Source: Rhodococcus sp. 4CII (GTDB lineage: Bacteria; Actinomycetota; Actinomycetes; Mycobacteriales; Mycobacteriaceae). Taken from it: a stretch of 64,000 nucleotides of DNA. The notes under the pieces are model-generated. The model made no database searches, was not told the DNA's origin, and saw nothing but the letters and a program-made list of their open reading frames with translations. How positions within the stretch are numbered: the first letter of the stretch is position 1; each line of letters begins with the position of its first letter. The stretch lies in the NCBI RefSeq assembly GCF_014256275.1, contig NZ_JACCFE010000002.1, forward strand, positions 4,444,001 to 4,508,000, given 5' to 3'. Shown one piece after another: positions 36,370 to 45,623 of this stretch. The position numbers and the translations under genes were made by a program.

Positions 36370-36438
36370 CATCGCAGTCGCCCGAGCCCTTCATTTCGGG
36401 CATGTAGGGTTCATGTCTGCGGAATCGAAGGACACACT

Positions 36439-37452
36439 ATGCAGGATTACGAGCCGGATGACGTCGATTTTGCCCTGATGCACGCACTGCAGATCGAGCC
36501 CCGGGCAACGTGGAAGTCCCTCGCCGGAATTCTGGGAGTCGATCCAGTGGCCTTGTCGCGACGGTTCCGTCGGCTCCATGAGGCAGGGCTCATCTGGATC
36601 ACCGGTTATGCGGCAGCACTTTCGGGTCACATCGCGCTGGTCGAAGTGGAATGCAGACCGGGAAGAGCAGCGCGCACCGCACAGATACTCGCCGAAGACC
36701 CGTTGGTGTCCAGCATCGATCTCACTGCGGGAGGTCGCGACCTGCTGCTGACCGTGATCGCGCAGAACTCGGGCGAAGCCTCCCGATTCCTGCTCCACCG
36801 GCTCGGTGAGTACCCGGATATTCGACGAGCCCGGACGCACCTCATCACCGAAGTTCTCTTCGAAGCGGGGAACTGGAGGCTCCGGACCTTGGCACCCGCA
36901 CAGGTCGACCAGGTGCCGAGGTCGCGCCCTCCGCGTCCACGCGCTGCAAGAACCGTCGCTCCGGAGCTCAAACGCGTGATCCACCACGAACTGAGCATCG
37001 ACGGCCGTGCATCGACCACCGCGATCGCGGAGTTGGCGGGGGTCAGCAACCAGCGGGTGGTCGATGCAATCGCAACGATGCGGCGTGACGGTTCCCTCGG
37101 GCTGCGTACCGATATCGCCCGCACCTACTCGGAGTGGCCTGTCTACGCCTGGTACTTCATGCAGGTTCCCGCCACTCTCGTGGAGCGGCTCAGGACGTCT
37201 CTGGGACGTATCGAGGAAGTGCGGTTAGCTGTACTCGTAGCCAGCGAATACAACCTGATCCTGTCCGTCTGGTTGCGCACGTTGAATGACGTCCACCGGT
37301 TCGAGGTGCTCTTCGAGAAGCTCTTGCCGGGGGCGCGAGTGGCGGACCGGTCCGTGGTCATGCAGATCAGCAAGCACGTTGGTCACATCCTCGACGATCA
37401 CGGCCGTGCGACAGGCCCTGTGGTGCCCATGGTGCCGCCGACCAGGGCCTGA
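36439..37452 (+). CDS. Lrp/AsnC-family regulator with two HTH/RAM halves
   Basis: A 337-residue protein, about twice the usual Lrp length. The first half has an AsnC helix-turn-helix (WKSLAGILGVDPVALSRRFR) followed by a RAM-like ligand domain (ALVEVECRPG ... LTAGGRDLLLTV). The second half repeats this with TAIAELAGVSNQRVVDAI and another RAM-like domain. This tandem form is common in actinobacteria. It lies 69 bp after the MFS gene and 203 bp before the amidase gene, so it is the likely local regulator, probably sensing an amino acid or amide. Confidence 0.88.
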   Translation: MQDYEPDDVDFALMHALQIEPRATWKSLAGILGVDPVALSRRFRRLHEAGLIWITGYAAALSGHIALVEVECRPGRAARTAQILAEDPLVSSIDLTAGGRDLLLTVIAQNSGEASRFLLHRLGEYPDIRRARTHLITEVLFEAGNWRLRTLAPAQVDQVPRSRPPRPRAARTVAPELKRVIHHELSIDGRASTTAIAELAGVSNQRVVDAIATMRRDGSLGLRTDIARTYSEWPVYAWYFMQVPATLVERLRTSLGRIEEVRLAVLVASEYNLILSVWLRTLNDVHRFEVLFEKLLPGARVADRSVVMQISKHVGHILDDHGRATGPVVPMVPPTRA

Positions 37453-37655
37453 CGAGCCACTCTCGCGCGCATGCTGATGACTGGATCAGTGCCCGCTACG
37501 GCCGGTTTCCGGACATGGCGGCGCCTTCCCGCACGCTTTCCTGACATATTCGCCACCGAGTTTCGACTCCCGCCAGAGTACGAGCACGCCACCGTTTCCG
37601 GCCGCAGATACTGCCGCCGATCCGGGCGGCCACGACCCACGACGATGGAGCTGGA

Positions 37656-39008
37656 ATGATCACCACAGCAAACACATCCGCAGAAACCGCGGTCCGGTCC
37701 AACCTCGACCACATAGAGAAGTACGAGCCGGAGATCACCTCGCTGATCACAATTCGTCAGGAAGAGTCGATTGCCGAGGCACGTCGACTCGACGAGCAGG
37801 TCGAGAACGGCTTCTGGCCCGGTCCGCTGTACGGAATGACTCTCACGGTCAAGGACAACTTCGATGTGGCGGGTACGCCGACGACCAACGGAACGTCGTT
37901 TGCGTACGCCCACAGCGCATCCGAAGACTGTTTCGTCATCGACCGAGTGAAGGAGGCGGGCGCGGTCGTCGTGGCGAAGGCGAATCAGTCGGAGTACTGC
38001 CAGTCGGTGACGAACCAGAACATTCACCACGGGTCGTGCCGGAACCCGTGGGGTCTGGACCGCATCGCGGGCGGATCGAGCGGGGGTTCTGCCGCCGGCG
38101 TTGCTGCGGGGATGGCAACGGCTTCGATCGGGAGCGATTCCGGCGGATCGATCCGGATCCCGGCGAGCCTGAACGGGCTCGTCGGCCTGCGACCGTCGGC
38201 GGGCCGCCTCTCCAACCGACGTACCGCATCGACCCGCGTGGCGACCTTCACCGTCGGGGGGCCGCTCGCGCGGACGGCTGTCGACGCTGCCCGGTTGTTC
38301 CACGCCATGGACGCGTACGACCCGGCCGATGTGACGTCGGTCCGGCGACGTCGTGACCACACCCTCGGTCTCGGTCGTGAAGGAATCAAGGGTCTCCGGA
38401 TCGGCGTCCCGAAGAACTACTTCATGGACGACGTGGACAGTGAGATCCTGGCGGCAGTCAACACGGCCATCGGTACCCTCAGCGACCTCGGTGCACACAT
38501 CCGAGAGGTGCACGTGCCGGGTGCCGAACAATGCCGAACTCACTTCTATCCGATGGTGACGGCGAACTTCTTCGCGCTCTACGGCGACTATCTCGACCGA
38601 CCCGTCGACGGTCTCGACCCCGAAGTGGTGATGTCACTGGAACACGGCCGTTCGGTCACCGCGACCCAGTTCGCGGAGGCTGCGATGTACCGGCAGCTGT
38701 TCGTTCGCAACCTCGAGGAATTCTTCGACGAAGTCGACGTATTCGTGAGCCCGACCGTGCCGATCGCAACGCCTCGCCTAGGCAAGCTCGAGCACTCGGA
38801 AATGATGGACGTGTCACGCACCAATTTCGTCCAGCCGTTCGCCGGGATTCCGGGGATTTCGATTCCGTGTGGATTCCGCTCGGACGGTATGCCGATCGGA
38901 CTGCAGATGACAGCGGGATACTGGATGGACACCGTCTTGTTGAACGCGGCCATCGCCTTCCAGAATGCCACCAGCTTCCATACTCACCGGCCGCCGCTCG
39001 TGAGGTGA
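37656..39008 (+). CDS. Amidase (amidase-signature family)
   Basis: A 450-residue hydrolase with the Ser-cisSer-Lys triad: the Lys in LTVKDNFDVAG, the cis-Ser in GGSSGGSAAGVAAG and the nucleophilic Ser in GSDSGGSIRIPA. GATGGAG precedes the ATG. GatA is unlikely because no gatB or gatC is nearby and the C-terminal region (VSPTVPIATPRLG, PGISIPCGF) fits catabolic amidases. With the Lrp regulator and MFS permease it forms a small amide-utilisation unit. Confidence 0.9.
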   Translation: MITTANTSAETAVRSNLDHIEKYEPEITSLITIRQEESIAEARRLDEQVENGFWPGPLYGMTLTVKDNFDVAGTPTTNGTSFAYAHSASEDCFVIDRVKEAGAVVVAKANQSEYCQSVTNQNIHHGSCRNPWGLDRIAGGSSGGSAAGVAAGMATASIGSDSGGSIRIPASLNGLVGLRPSAGRLSNRRTASTRVATFTVGGPLARTAVDAARLFHAMDAYDPADVTSVRRRRDHTLGLGREGIKGLRIGVPKNYFMDDVDSEILAAVNTAIGTLSDLGAHIREVHVPGAEQCRTHFYPMVTANFFALYGDYLDRPVDGLDPEVVMSLEHGRSVTATQFAEAAMYRQLFVRNLEEFFDEVDVFVSPTVPIATPRLGKLEHSEMMDVSRTNFVQPFAGIPGISIPCGFRSDGMPIGLQMTAGYWMDTVLLNAAIAFQNATSFHTHRPPLVR

Positions 39009-39066
39009 CGGAATCCTGATTCGACTGTCCGAATATGCGCGGCGGCGCGCGCGTACCGTCGATGTC

Positions 39067-39729
39067 ATGACCGATGACGATCAGGTTGCGCCGTGGGATG
39101 ACATTTACCGAGGCAAGGCGGAGGATTTTTCGGGACAGGTGCCGTGGAACATCGGTGAGCCGCAGCCCGAGATTGCCGAGCTGATAGCGGAGGGCAAGTT
39201 CCGCAGCGACGTGTTGGATGCGGGTTGCGGGCACGCCGAGACGTCGCTGCACCTGGCCGCTCAGGGGTACACGGTGGTCGGTTTGGACTTGTCGCCGACG
39301 GCCATCGCGGTGGCCGAGGCGGCCGCGGCCGATCGCGGGTTGACGACGGCCACGTATCAGGTGGCGGACATCTGTTCGTTCACGGGTTTCGACGGCCGAT
39401 TCGCCACCATCGTCGACAGCACCCTGTTCCATTCGCTTCCCGTGGATCGGCGGCGCGACTACCTGCGCGCCGTCGCCCGGGCGGCCGCTCCCGGCGCGTC
39501 CTATTACATCCTGGTGTTCGCGAAGGGCGCCTTCCCCGAGGGAGAGGGGCCGAATCCGGTGACCGACGACGAGCTACGCGATGCCGTGGCCGAATTCTGG
39601 GCCGTCGACGACATCCGCCCAGCCTTCATCCATGCCCTGCTCGGCCCGGAGCAGGCCGCGAACTGGCAGCAGGACGACAAGGGCAGGACGATGCTGCCCG
39701 CATGGTTGCTGTCCGCCCACCTCGACTAG
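39067..39729 (+). CDS. Class I SAM-dependent methyltransferase
   Basis: A 220-residue Rossmann-fold methyltransferase. VLDAGCGHAETSLHLA is motif I and TVVGLDLSPTAI holds the acidic residue that binds the SAM ribose. The N-terminus (WDDIYRGKAEDFSGQVPWNIGEPQPE) resembles thiopurine/halide-type and uncharacterised small-molecule methyltransferases. It ends with a 4-bp overlap onto the convergent methyltransferase gene. No ribosome site is obvious, since the gene starts 58 bp after the amidase stop. Confidence 0.85.
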   Translation: MTDDDQVAPWDDIYRGKAEDFSGQVPWNIGEPQPEIAELIAEGKFRSDVLDAGCGHAETSLHLAAQGYTVVGLDLSPTAIAVAEAAAADRGLTTATYQVADICSFTGFDGRFATIVDSTLFHSLPVDRRRDYLRAVARAAAPGASYYILVFAKGAFPEGEGPNPVTDDELRDAVAEFWAVDDIRPAFIHALLGPEQAANWQQDDKGRTMLPAWLLSAHLD

Positions 39730-40535
39730 ATGTGTTGTGGGGCCGTCTTTTTGCGTCCCAAGAGATGGAAGGGACGGCTGAGCTGGCGGTAGGGATCTCG
39801 CCTACCGGCCTCGAGTTCGACGGCGGCTATCGCCGCGACCTGCTGTTCATCGGCCGGGTCGAGTTCGGTTCCGCTGAAGTCGAGCCAGTCGGTGAACAGC
39901 CACACCCCGTACCAGTCCAGTGGCGTCACACCTCGGTCCTGCATGAGAGCGCTGAGGTGCTCGACGGTGTCGGCGCGAGTCGGTACGCCCAGCACTCCGA
40001 TCTCGCCGGTGGCGTCGAACGCCGCGAGGGCGTCTTCCCACCGCCGTTCCAGCGCCGGGCGCACCGCCAGCGTCCTGGCGTTGCCCGTCATGATCGAGAC
40101 CACGCCACCGCGGGCGGCGCATCGGCACATCTGGTCGACCAGCGGTTCCGGCTGCTCGAGGTACCCGAGCACCCCGTGACACAGCACGGCGTCGAAGCGC
40201 CGGCCGTCGACTGCCGTGACGGCGCTCCCGCCGTCGGCCTGCATCAGCGTCACCCGGCGCCGGGCCTCCTCGGGCAGCCGCTGGAGTCGCTGTTGCGCCT
40301 TGTCCAGCATTGCCGGCGACGAATCAAGCAGGGTCACGTCGTAGCCGGCATGGGCCAGCGGAAACGATTGATGGCCCGCACCGCCACCGATATCCAGGAC
40401 CGTGGCGGGTGGTGCCGGTAAGTGCTCGAGCAATTGCCGGTGCAACACGTACGTGCGTACGCGACCCTTCACCGAGGCATACGCCTCATCCGCGAAGAGG
40501 TCGGCCAAACCGGCCCAAGTGTCATCGCTCACCAC
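39726..40535 (-). CDS. Class I SAM-dependent methyltransferase
   Basis: A 269-residue protein with motif I in VLDIGGGAGHQSFPLA and the following acidic strand DVTLLDSSPAML. The N-terminal segment FADEAYASVKGRVRTYVLHRQL and the C-terminal tryptophan-rich part resemble SmtA/CmoM-like methyltransferases. Start GTG 40535 or the adjacent GTG 40532; neither has a strong ribosome site. It is not closely related to the methyltransferase encoded on the other strand at 39067, so the overlap is not an inverted duplication. Confidence 0.85.
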   Translation of the reverse strand: MVSDDTWAGLADLFADEAYASVKGRVRTYVLHRQLLEHLPAPPATVLDIGGGAGHQSFPLAHAGYDVTLLDSSPAMLDKAQQRLQRLPEEARRRVTLMQADGGSAVTAVDGRRFDAVLCHGVLGYLEQPEPLVDQMCRCAARGGVVSIMTGNARTLAVRPALERRWEDALAAFDATGEIGVLGVPTRADTVEHLSALMQDRGVTPLDWYGVWLFTDWLDFSGTELDPADEQQVAAIAAVELEAGRRDPYRQLSRPFHLLGRKKTAPQHI

Positions 40536-40739
40536 ACCACGATAGGACCGTAAAATTCCGGTTCCGGAAAGCCTCGCGGCGGCCGGGGTGACGCCGCGGT
40601 CCGACGGCAGTGTGAAGTTTCGGGTTGGGGAGTGTCACGGTGGTCACACCGCACGTCCGGCGACTGCCGCGGGCGGCATCGGGGGAGTACCGCACTGACC
40701 TGCGGCTCGGCGGATTCAGGGAAGAATTGATAGCTCCAT

Positions 40740-40778
40740 CCAATCTATGGAATAGGTCTCATAGATTGGACCTATTCC
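40740..40778. promoter_or_regulatory. Overlapping palindromes with an OxyR-like half site before ahpC
   Basis: Two perfect 10-bp-arm inverted repeats interlock: 40740-40749 pairs with 40760-40769, and 40749-40758 pairs with 40769-40778. Within them, 40761-40775 matches the OxyR pattern ATAGnTnnnAnCTAT exactly. It lies 60 bp before ahpC. The rest of the 302-bp gap (from 40536) shows no gene. Confidence 0.65.
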
Positions 40779-40837
40779 AAACTGCTGGATAGCGTTCTCG
40801 GTATCGGCTTCCCGTCTTCCACCGAATAGAGGTTTCA

Positions 40838-41401
40838 ATGGCCCTGGTCAACCAGCAGATCAAGCCCTTCGCCGCGAATGCGTTCAAGGATGGCGCGTTC
40901 ACCACCGTGTCCGCCGACGACGTTGCGGGCAAGTGGGCGATCTTCTTCTTCTACCCGGCCGACTTCACCTTCGTCTGCCCGACGGAACTCGGCGACCTCG
41001 CCGACCACTACGAGGAGCTGCAGCGTCTCGGCGTCGAGGTCTTCTCGGTGTCGACCGACACGCACTTCACGCACAAGGCGTGGCACGGATCATCCGACAC
41101 CATCGGCAAGATCAAGTACGCCATGATCGGTGACCCGACCCAGGAGATCAGCCGGAACTTCGAGATCCTCCGCGAGAACGAGGGCTTGGCCGACCGCGGC
41201 ACCTTCCTCGTCGACCCCGACGGTGTCATCCAGTTCACCGAGGTCACCGCGGAAGGAATCGGCCGCAACGCCGCCGAGCTGGTCCGCAAGGTCAAGGCCG
41301 CCCAGTACGTCCGGTCGCACCCGGGCGAGGTCTGCCCGGCCAAGTGGGAAGAGGGCGAAGAGACCCTCGCCCCGTCGCTGGATCTCGTCGGCAAGATCTG
41401 A
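40838..41401 (+). CDS. ahpC: Alkyl hydroperoxide reductase, peroxiredoxin subunit AhpC
   Basis: A 187-residue typical 2-Cys peroxiredoxin that reduces organic hydroperoxides. The peroxidatic Cys is in DFTFVCPTEL (about residue 47) and the resolving Cys in GEVCPAKWEEG (about 166); the length matches bacterial AhpC proteins that work with AhpF. AGAGG precedes the ATG. It is followed by ahpF after a hairpin, and preceded by an OxyR-like site. No oxyR gene is in the window. Confidence 0.97.
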   Translation: MALVNQQIKPFAANAFKDGAFTTVSADDVAGKWAIFFFYPADFTFVCPTELGDLADHYEELQRLGVEVFSVSTDTHFTHKAWHGSSDTIGKIKYAMIGDPTQEISRNFEILRENEGLADRGTFLVDPDGVIQFTEVTAEGIGRNAAELVRKVKAAQYVRSHPGEVCPAKWEEGEETLAPSLDLVGKI

Positions 41402-41422
41402 CGCAGCCCACACGCACCGTCG

Positions 41423-41451
41423 GCACGGGCTCAGATCTTCTGAGCCCGTGC
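41423..41451 (+). terminator. Hairpin between ahpC and ahpF
   Basis: Perfect 13-bp-arm inverted repeat with a 3-nt loop, starting GCACGGGCTCAGA, with no T-tract. Because ahpF follows on the same strand, it may act as a partial terminator or RNA-stabilising stem that keeps ahpC expression above ahpF. Confidence 0.7.
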
Positions 41452-41571
41452 GCGCGGTTCCCGGTGCTCCGCTCCCGTGGGGGCAATCGGTGTCGCACCA
41501 ACACTTTCCGGACCTGTCCAGGTGCTCCGGTTCCCGATCCCCTGTCCTCCCGATCGATGGAGTAGATCCGC

Positions 41572-43164
41572 ATGCTCGAAGCCTCGCTCGCCGGCCAATT
41601 GAAATCCCTGCTCGAAAAGCTGACCTTGCCGATCGAGCTCGTGTCCTCGCTCGATGACGGGCCCAAGTCGGCGGAACTCGCCGAACTGCTCACCGAGATC
41701 GCGGCGATGTCGGACAAGGTCACCTACGAACGCCGCGACGACGACGAGCGACGCCCGTCGTTCGCGGTCCGCCGCAGCGGCACCGACATCGCGGTCCGCT
41801 TCGCCGGCATCCCGCTCGGTCACGAATTCACCTCGCTCGCACTGGCTTTGCTCCAGGTCGGCGGTCACCCGTCGAAGGAGTCCGCCGAACTGCTCGAGCA
41901 GGTCCGCGACCTCGACGGCGACTTCCACTTCGAGACCTACTTCTCGCTGTCGTGCCAGAACTGCCCGGACGTGGTGCAGGCTCTGAATCTGATGTGCGTG
42001 CTCAATCCGCGTATCAGCCACGTCGCGATCGATGGCGCCCTGTTCCAGGACGAGGTCGACGGCCGTCAGATCATGGCCGTGCCGACGGTCTTCCTGAACG
42101 GCGAGCTCTTCGGTTCCGGCCGGATGAGCCTCGAGGAGATCATCGGCAAGCTCGACGTCGGCTCCGCCGACCGCGCGGCCGCCGCGATCGCGGAGAAGGA
42201 GCCCTTCGACGTCCTCGTGGTCGGCGGCGGCCCGTCGGGTGCAGCGGCCGCGGTATACGCCGCGCGCAAGGGAATTCGCACCGGCATCGCCGCGGAACGC
42301 TTCGGGGGCCAGGTGCTCGACACCATGGCGATCGAGAACTTCATTTCCGTTCCGTACACCGAGGGCCCCCAGTTCGGGTCCGCGCTCGAGAATCACGTCC
42401 GCCAGTACGGCGTCGACATCATGAACACCCAGCGGGCCGCGAAGCTCGTGCCGGCTGCCACCGAGAACGGTCTCGTCGAGATCGAACTGAACAGCGGCGC
42501 TTCCCTTCTCGCGCGCACCGTGGTCCTGTCCACGGGTGCACGGTGGCGCTCGATGAACGTGCCCGGCGAGGACGCGTACCGGAACAAGGGTGTGACCTAC
42601 TGCCCGCACTGTGACGGTCCGCTGTTCAAGGGCAAGCGCGTCGCCGTGATCGGCGGCGGCAACTCCGGCGTCGAGGCGGCCATCGATCTCGCGGGAATCG
42701 TCGACCATGTCACGCTCATCGAGTTCGACTCGGTGCTCCGGGCCGACGAGGTGCTGCAGCGCAAGCTGCGCAGCCTCCCAAACGCGGACATCCTGCTGAA
42801 TACGCTCACGACCGAGGTCCTCGGAGACGGCAACAAGGTCACCGGCCTGGCCTACCAGGACCGCTCGACCGACACCGCGCACACGCTCGACCTCGCGGGT
42901 GTCTTCGTCCAGATCGGTCTGCTCCCCAACACGGAGTGGCTGGACGGGACGGTCGAGTTGTCCGCTCGCGGCGAGATCGTCATCGACGACCGCGGTCAGA
43001 CGTCGGTACCCGGCGTGTTCGCTGCCGGTGACTGCACCACCGTCCCGTACAAGCAGATCGTGATCGCCGCCGGCGCCGGTGCGACGGCAGCCCTGAGTGC
43101 GTTCGACCGGCTCATCCGGACGAGCGCGCCGGCCGAGAGCGCTGCCGCTGCAACCGTCGGATAG
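41572..43164 (+). CDS. ahpF: Alkyl hydroperoxide reductase, flavoprotein subunit AhpF
   Basis: A 530-residue NADH:peroxiredoxin reductase. The N-terminal tandem thioredoxin-fold domain holds SCQNCPD (about 129-132), which passes electrons to AhpC. The thioredoxin-reductase-like part has VVGGGPSGAAAA (FAD), YCPHCDG (redox-active disulfide, about 343-346) and IGGGNSGVEAAIDL (nucleotide). Its order and length are those of enterobacterial AhpF. In actinobacteria ahpC is often paired with AhpD instead, so an AhpF partner is somewhat unusual. Confidence 0.96.
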   Translation: MLEASLAGQLKSLLEKLTLPIELVSSLDDGPKSAELAELLTEIAAMSDKVTYERRDDDERRPSFAVRRSGTDIAVRFAGIPLGHEFTSLALALLQVGGHPSKESAELLEQVRDLDGDFHFETYFSLSCQNCPDVVQALNLMCVLNPRISHVAIDGALFQDEVDGRQIMAVPTVFLNGELFGSGRMSLEEIIGKLDVGSADRAAAAIAEKEPFDVLVVGGGPSGAAAAVYAARKGIRTGIAAERFGGQVLDTMAIENFISVPYTEGPQFGSALENHVRQYGVDIMNTQRAAKLVPAATENGLVEIELNSGASLLARTVVLSTGARWRSMNVPGEDAYRNKGVTYCPHCDGPLFKGKRVAVIGGGNSGVEAAIDLAGIVDHVTLIEFDSVLRADEVLQRKLRSLPNADILLNTLTTEVLGDGNKVTGLAYQDRSTDTAHTLDLAGVFVQIGLLPNTEWLDGTVELSARGEIVIDDRGQTSVPGVFAAGDCTTVPYKQIVIAAGAGATAALSAFDRLIRTSAPAESAAAATVG

Positions 43165-43470
43165 CTCGGCGCCGTCGGCCGGCAGGCGGGGCAGACCGCA
43201 CTCGGCGCAGGTCGCCGCGACGGGAATGAGGACCTGTCTCGCGGCGGTGATCCTGCCCGCGGTGGCCCAGGCTCCGCGCGTACAGCACCCTGGCCTCGAG
43301 GAGGGCCCGCGGTCGCCGGGCGGCTTCGAGTGTCCGCACCACCGCCTCCATGCGGGCACAGGCACGGTCATAGTCGCCGGCGGCCAGCTGTGGCAACCGG
43401 CCACCTTCGATGTCCTGGCCGCCGGCTGTGACGGCCGGGGCCGCAAGCTCCCGGTGCAGGGTCATGTCAC
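43160..43470 (-). pseudogene. Remnant of a helical-repeat (LuxR/MalT-type) regulator
   Basis: On the minus strand, LPQLAAGDYDRACARMEAVV and LEARVLYARS look like the TPR-like region of large ATPase regulators. After an apparent frameshift the next frame continues with TAGRITAARQVLIPVAATCA. No HTH, start codon or ATPase part is present. It lies between ahpF and the GNAT gene and slightly overlaps the ahpF end. The identification rests on short helical segments only, so it could also be chance similarity. Confidence 0.35.
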
Positions 43471-43533
43471 TGCTGCGCCTCTGGGTTGGCTGCGCTGCTG
43501 GTGACCGGGATCCTGCTGCTCGGGGCGTGAGCG

Positions 43534-44370
43534 CTACCCGAGGGTGAACAGTGCGTCGCTCCGGTCGTGCTGGAACGCCGCGGACCGGAGGACGTCGAGG
43601 GCCGCCGCGTCGGATGCGTCGACGCTGGTCTCGATCGAGTCGGCGCCGCTCGCCCAGAGGTGCTCGATCGCGGTCCGGACGACACCGACCAATCGGTCGC
43701 GGCGGGTGTCGACCGGACTGTCGGCGACGGAGATGCGCAACCGCCGGGCACCGGCACCGGCATCATCGAAGTGCTCCCACACGGACAACGCGCCGACCTC
43801 ACGACCTTCGTCCGCACAGGCCACGGACCGCGGCCGCGGTGAGCGAGCCATGCGGGACGCGGCGTAGTCGGAACGGGACGGCAGGAGGAGCTGGTCCCGT
43901 CGGCCCCCGAATCGTGCACCGAATCGCCGTGCAAGCCGGCCGGACGCCGGATGCGAGCCGTAGGAACATCCGACGACGGCGGCGCCGGCGATGGCTCCGA
44001 ACGGTGCAGGCATCCCCGACAGGTCGGCACCCACGGTCTCGAAGACAGCGGTGGCGACGCCCATCGACCGGTACTGCGGATCGACCACGATGTCCACTGC
44101 CCACAGGGACGGTCGCAGTTGTCTGGCGGTGACGACCGCGGCGAGCACGGGTGCACTCGGCGCGGCGGTGGTCCACCGATGCAGGAGGGTGCGAACCTCG
44201 GCGGTCAGGGAGTGTGCCGAGGGCCGCGAAAAAGACTGGGCCGGTTCGGAGAATCCCATCTCCGCGTCGGCTGCGCGAGCCGCCTGGAACAGCGGGGCGG
44301 TGTCGTGGGACGGGGGACCGCCGTAGCACCGGAGCGAGATCAGTTCCGGGTCGGTGTCCGCGGTGGACAT
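43534..44370 (-). CDS. GNAT-family acetyltransferase-like protein
   Basis: A 278-residue protein. Of two candidate ATGs, I chose 44370 because GGAGGA is 6 nt upstream; the ATG at 44376 directly abuts that site. WAVDIVVDPQYRSMGVATAV is the acetyl-CoA-binding motif A of GNAT proteins. The C-terminal half is a second, degenerate GNAT-like domain (GADSIETSVDASDAAALDVL). It starts 2 bp after the Rieske oxygenase stop and so is the third gene of the ligase-oxygenase operon. An N-acyltransferase working on the CoA ester or product is possible but unproven. Confidence 0.75.
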   Translation of the reverse strand: MSTADTDPELISLRCYGGPPSHDTAPLFQAARAADAEMGFSEPAQSFSRPSAHSLTAEVRTLLHRWTTAAPSAPVLAAVVTARQLRPSLWAVDIVVDPQYRSMGVATAVFETVGADLSGMPAPFGAIAGAAVVGCSYGSHPASGRLARRFGARFGGRRDQLLLPSRSDYAASRMARSPRPRSVACADEGREVGALSVWEHFDDAGAGARRLRISVADSPVDTRRDRLVGVVRTAIEHLWASGADSIETSVDASDAAALDVLRSAAFQHDRSDALFTLG

Positions 44371-44372
44371 GC

Positions 44373-45563
44373 TCATTCCTCCGGGGCCGTCTCGACGAGG
44401 CGGCGCACTTCCCGACGGAAGAGGTGGCTGGCCAATTCGTTCCGGCCGAGCAGCATCGTCCCCGCATCCATGCTCGACAGCACGCGTTGCGAACCGTCGA
44501 GGATGGGAAAGTCCTCGTCGTGGAGGATCGAGATCAAGATGTCCCAGTTCTTCTTCCACCGTTTCGTCCAGTGCTCCTCGGCGAGCCCGCTGTCCTCCAC
44601 CGTCGGAGCCATGACCCGCATCTGCATGATCGACTCGTTCGGGTCCGCGCCCACCGGACGGAACGTGAGGAGCTCGATGTGGGTCGCGTGCTTGAGCAGC
44701 ATGGTGTTCGGCGCGAGAAAGCAGCTCTCGATGGTGTGATTCACCATCGACGGCTCCCACGTCAGGTCCTGGCCGATGAACTGATCGATGCTCTTCCGGC
44801 TGGTCAGGAACCAGAAGTGGCGTCCATAGTCCTCGAGGGCAACGGCATTGGTGTGCAGCATCCTTCCCGCGGTGTTCGGATGAGCGAATTTCACGTGGTA
44901 ATTGTCGAGGAACCCGTCCTGCATGATCTTCCAGTTGGTGGGCCGGCGATACGTGTGCGGGTCGACGCTCACGAGGCGGTCGATGCCGAACCCGCCGAGA
45001 ATCTCGTCCATCTCGGGCCCGAGCCACTCGGCGACATCGATTTCTCGCCGGGCGTTGTCGATGATCCAGACGAAGCCGTGACGCTCCTCGACGGGAAGCT
45101 CGACGAGGCCGAATCGGGACCGATCGAATTCACCGAACGTGTTGTCGAGGGTGACGGTGCGCAACCGGCCGTTCGGATCGTACGACCACCGGTGGTACGG
45201 GCACGAGAAGAGCCGGCACTTGCCTGATTCCTCGGTCACCAGCTGGGCGCCACGATGACGGCACGCGTTGACGAAAGCTTTGACGCTGCCGTCCTTCTGC
45301 CGGATGACGATGGCCTTGTTCCGAGGCAGTTCGACGGAGATGAAGTCGTTCTTGCCGGCGAGTTCCGTGCTGTGGGCGACGATGAACGGCACTTCGCCGA
45401 AGATGCGGTCCCGCTCGAGTTCGGCTACCGCCGGATCGTGGTAGTCGGTCGACTGGAACGGCGCGATCTCGTCCCATTGGTCGGTGACGGAGTCACTGAG
45501 GTGCGTCAGCAGTTTACGCAGTGCGCGGTCCCGCACGGTCTGCATGTCGATGTCGATGGTCAT
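44373..45563 (-). CDS. Rieske aromatic-ring-hydroxylating oxygenase alpha subunit
   Basis: A 396-residue oxygenase. The Rieske cluster ligands are Cys101 and His103 (CRHRG) and Cys121 and His124 (CPYH). The mononuclear iron ligands are expected at His213, His218 and an Asp in the NWKIMQDGFLDNYHVKFAH region, after the characteristic NWK. No beta subunit, ferredoxin or reductase gene is adjacent, so electrons must come from elsewhere. It follows an acyl-CoA ligase gene by 60 bp and precedes a GNAT gene by 2 bp. That makes oxidation of a CoA-activated or free aromatic acid plausible. Confidence 0.94.
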   Translation of the reverse strand: MTIDIDMQTVRDRALRKLLTHLSDSVTDQWDEIAPFQSTDYHDPAVAELERDRIFGEVPFIVAHSTELAGKNDFISVELPRNKAIVIRQKDGSVKAFVNACRHRGAQLVTEESGKCRLFSCPYHRWSYDPNGRLRTVTLDNTFGEFDRSRFGLVELPVEERHGFVWIIDNARREIDVAEWLGPEMDEILGGFGIDRLVSVDPHTYRRPTNWKIMQDGFLDNYHVKFAHPNTAGRMLHTNAVALEDYGRHFWFLTSRKSIDQFIGQDLTWEPSMVNHTIESCFLAPNTMLLKHATHIELLTFRPVGADPNESIMQMRVMAPTVEDSGLAEEHWTKRWKKNWDILISILHDEDFPILDGSQRVLSSMDAGTMLLGRNELASHLFRREVRRLVETAPEE

Positions 45564-45623
45564 GATGAGAGAACTCCACTCGTTCGAGAGTCACACCTAC
45601 GCTGTGGTGCAACGGGGTTGCGG

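Noticed and set aside
39067..40535. The convergent methyltransferases as an inverted duplication
   Set aside because: Apart from the common SAM-binding motif the two proteins differ in length, N-terminus and C-terminal region.
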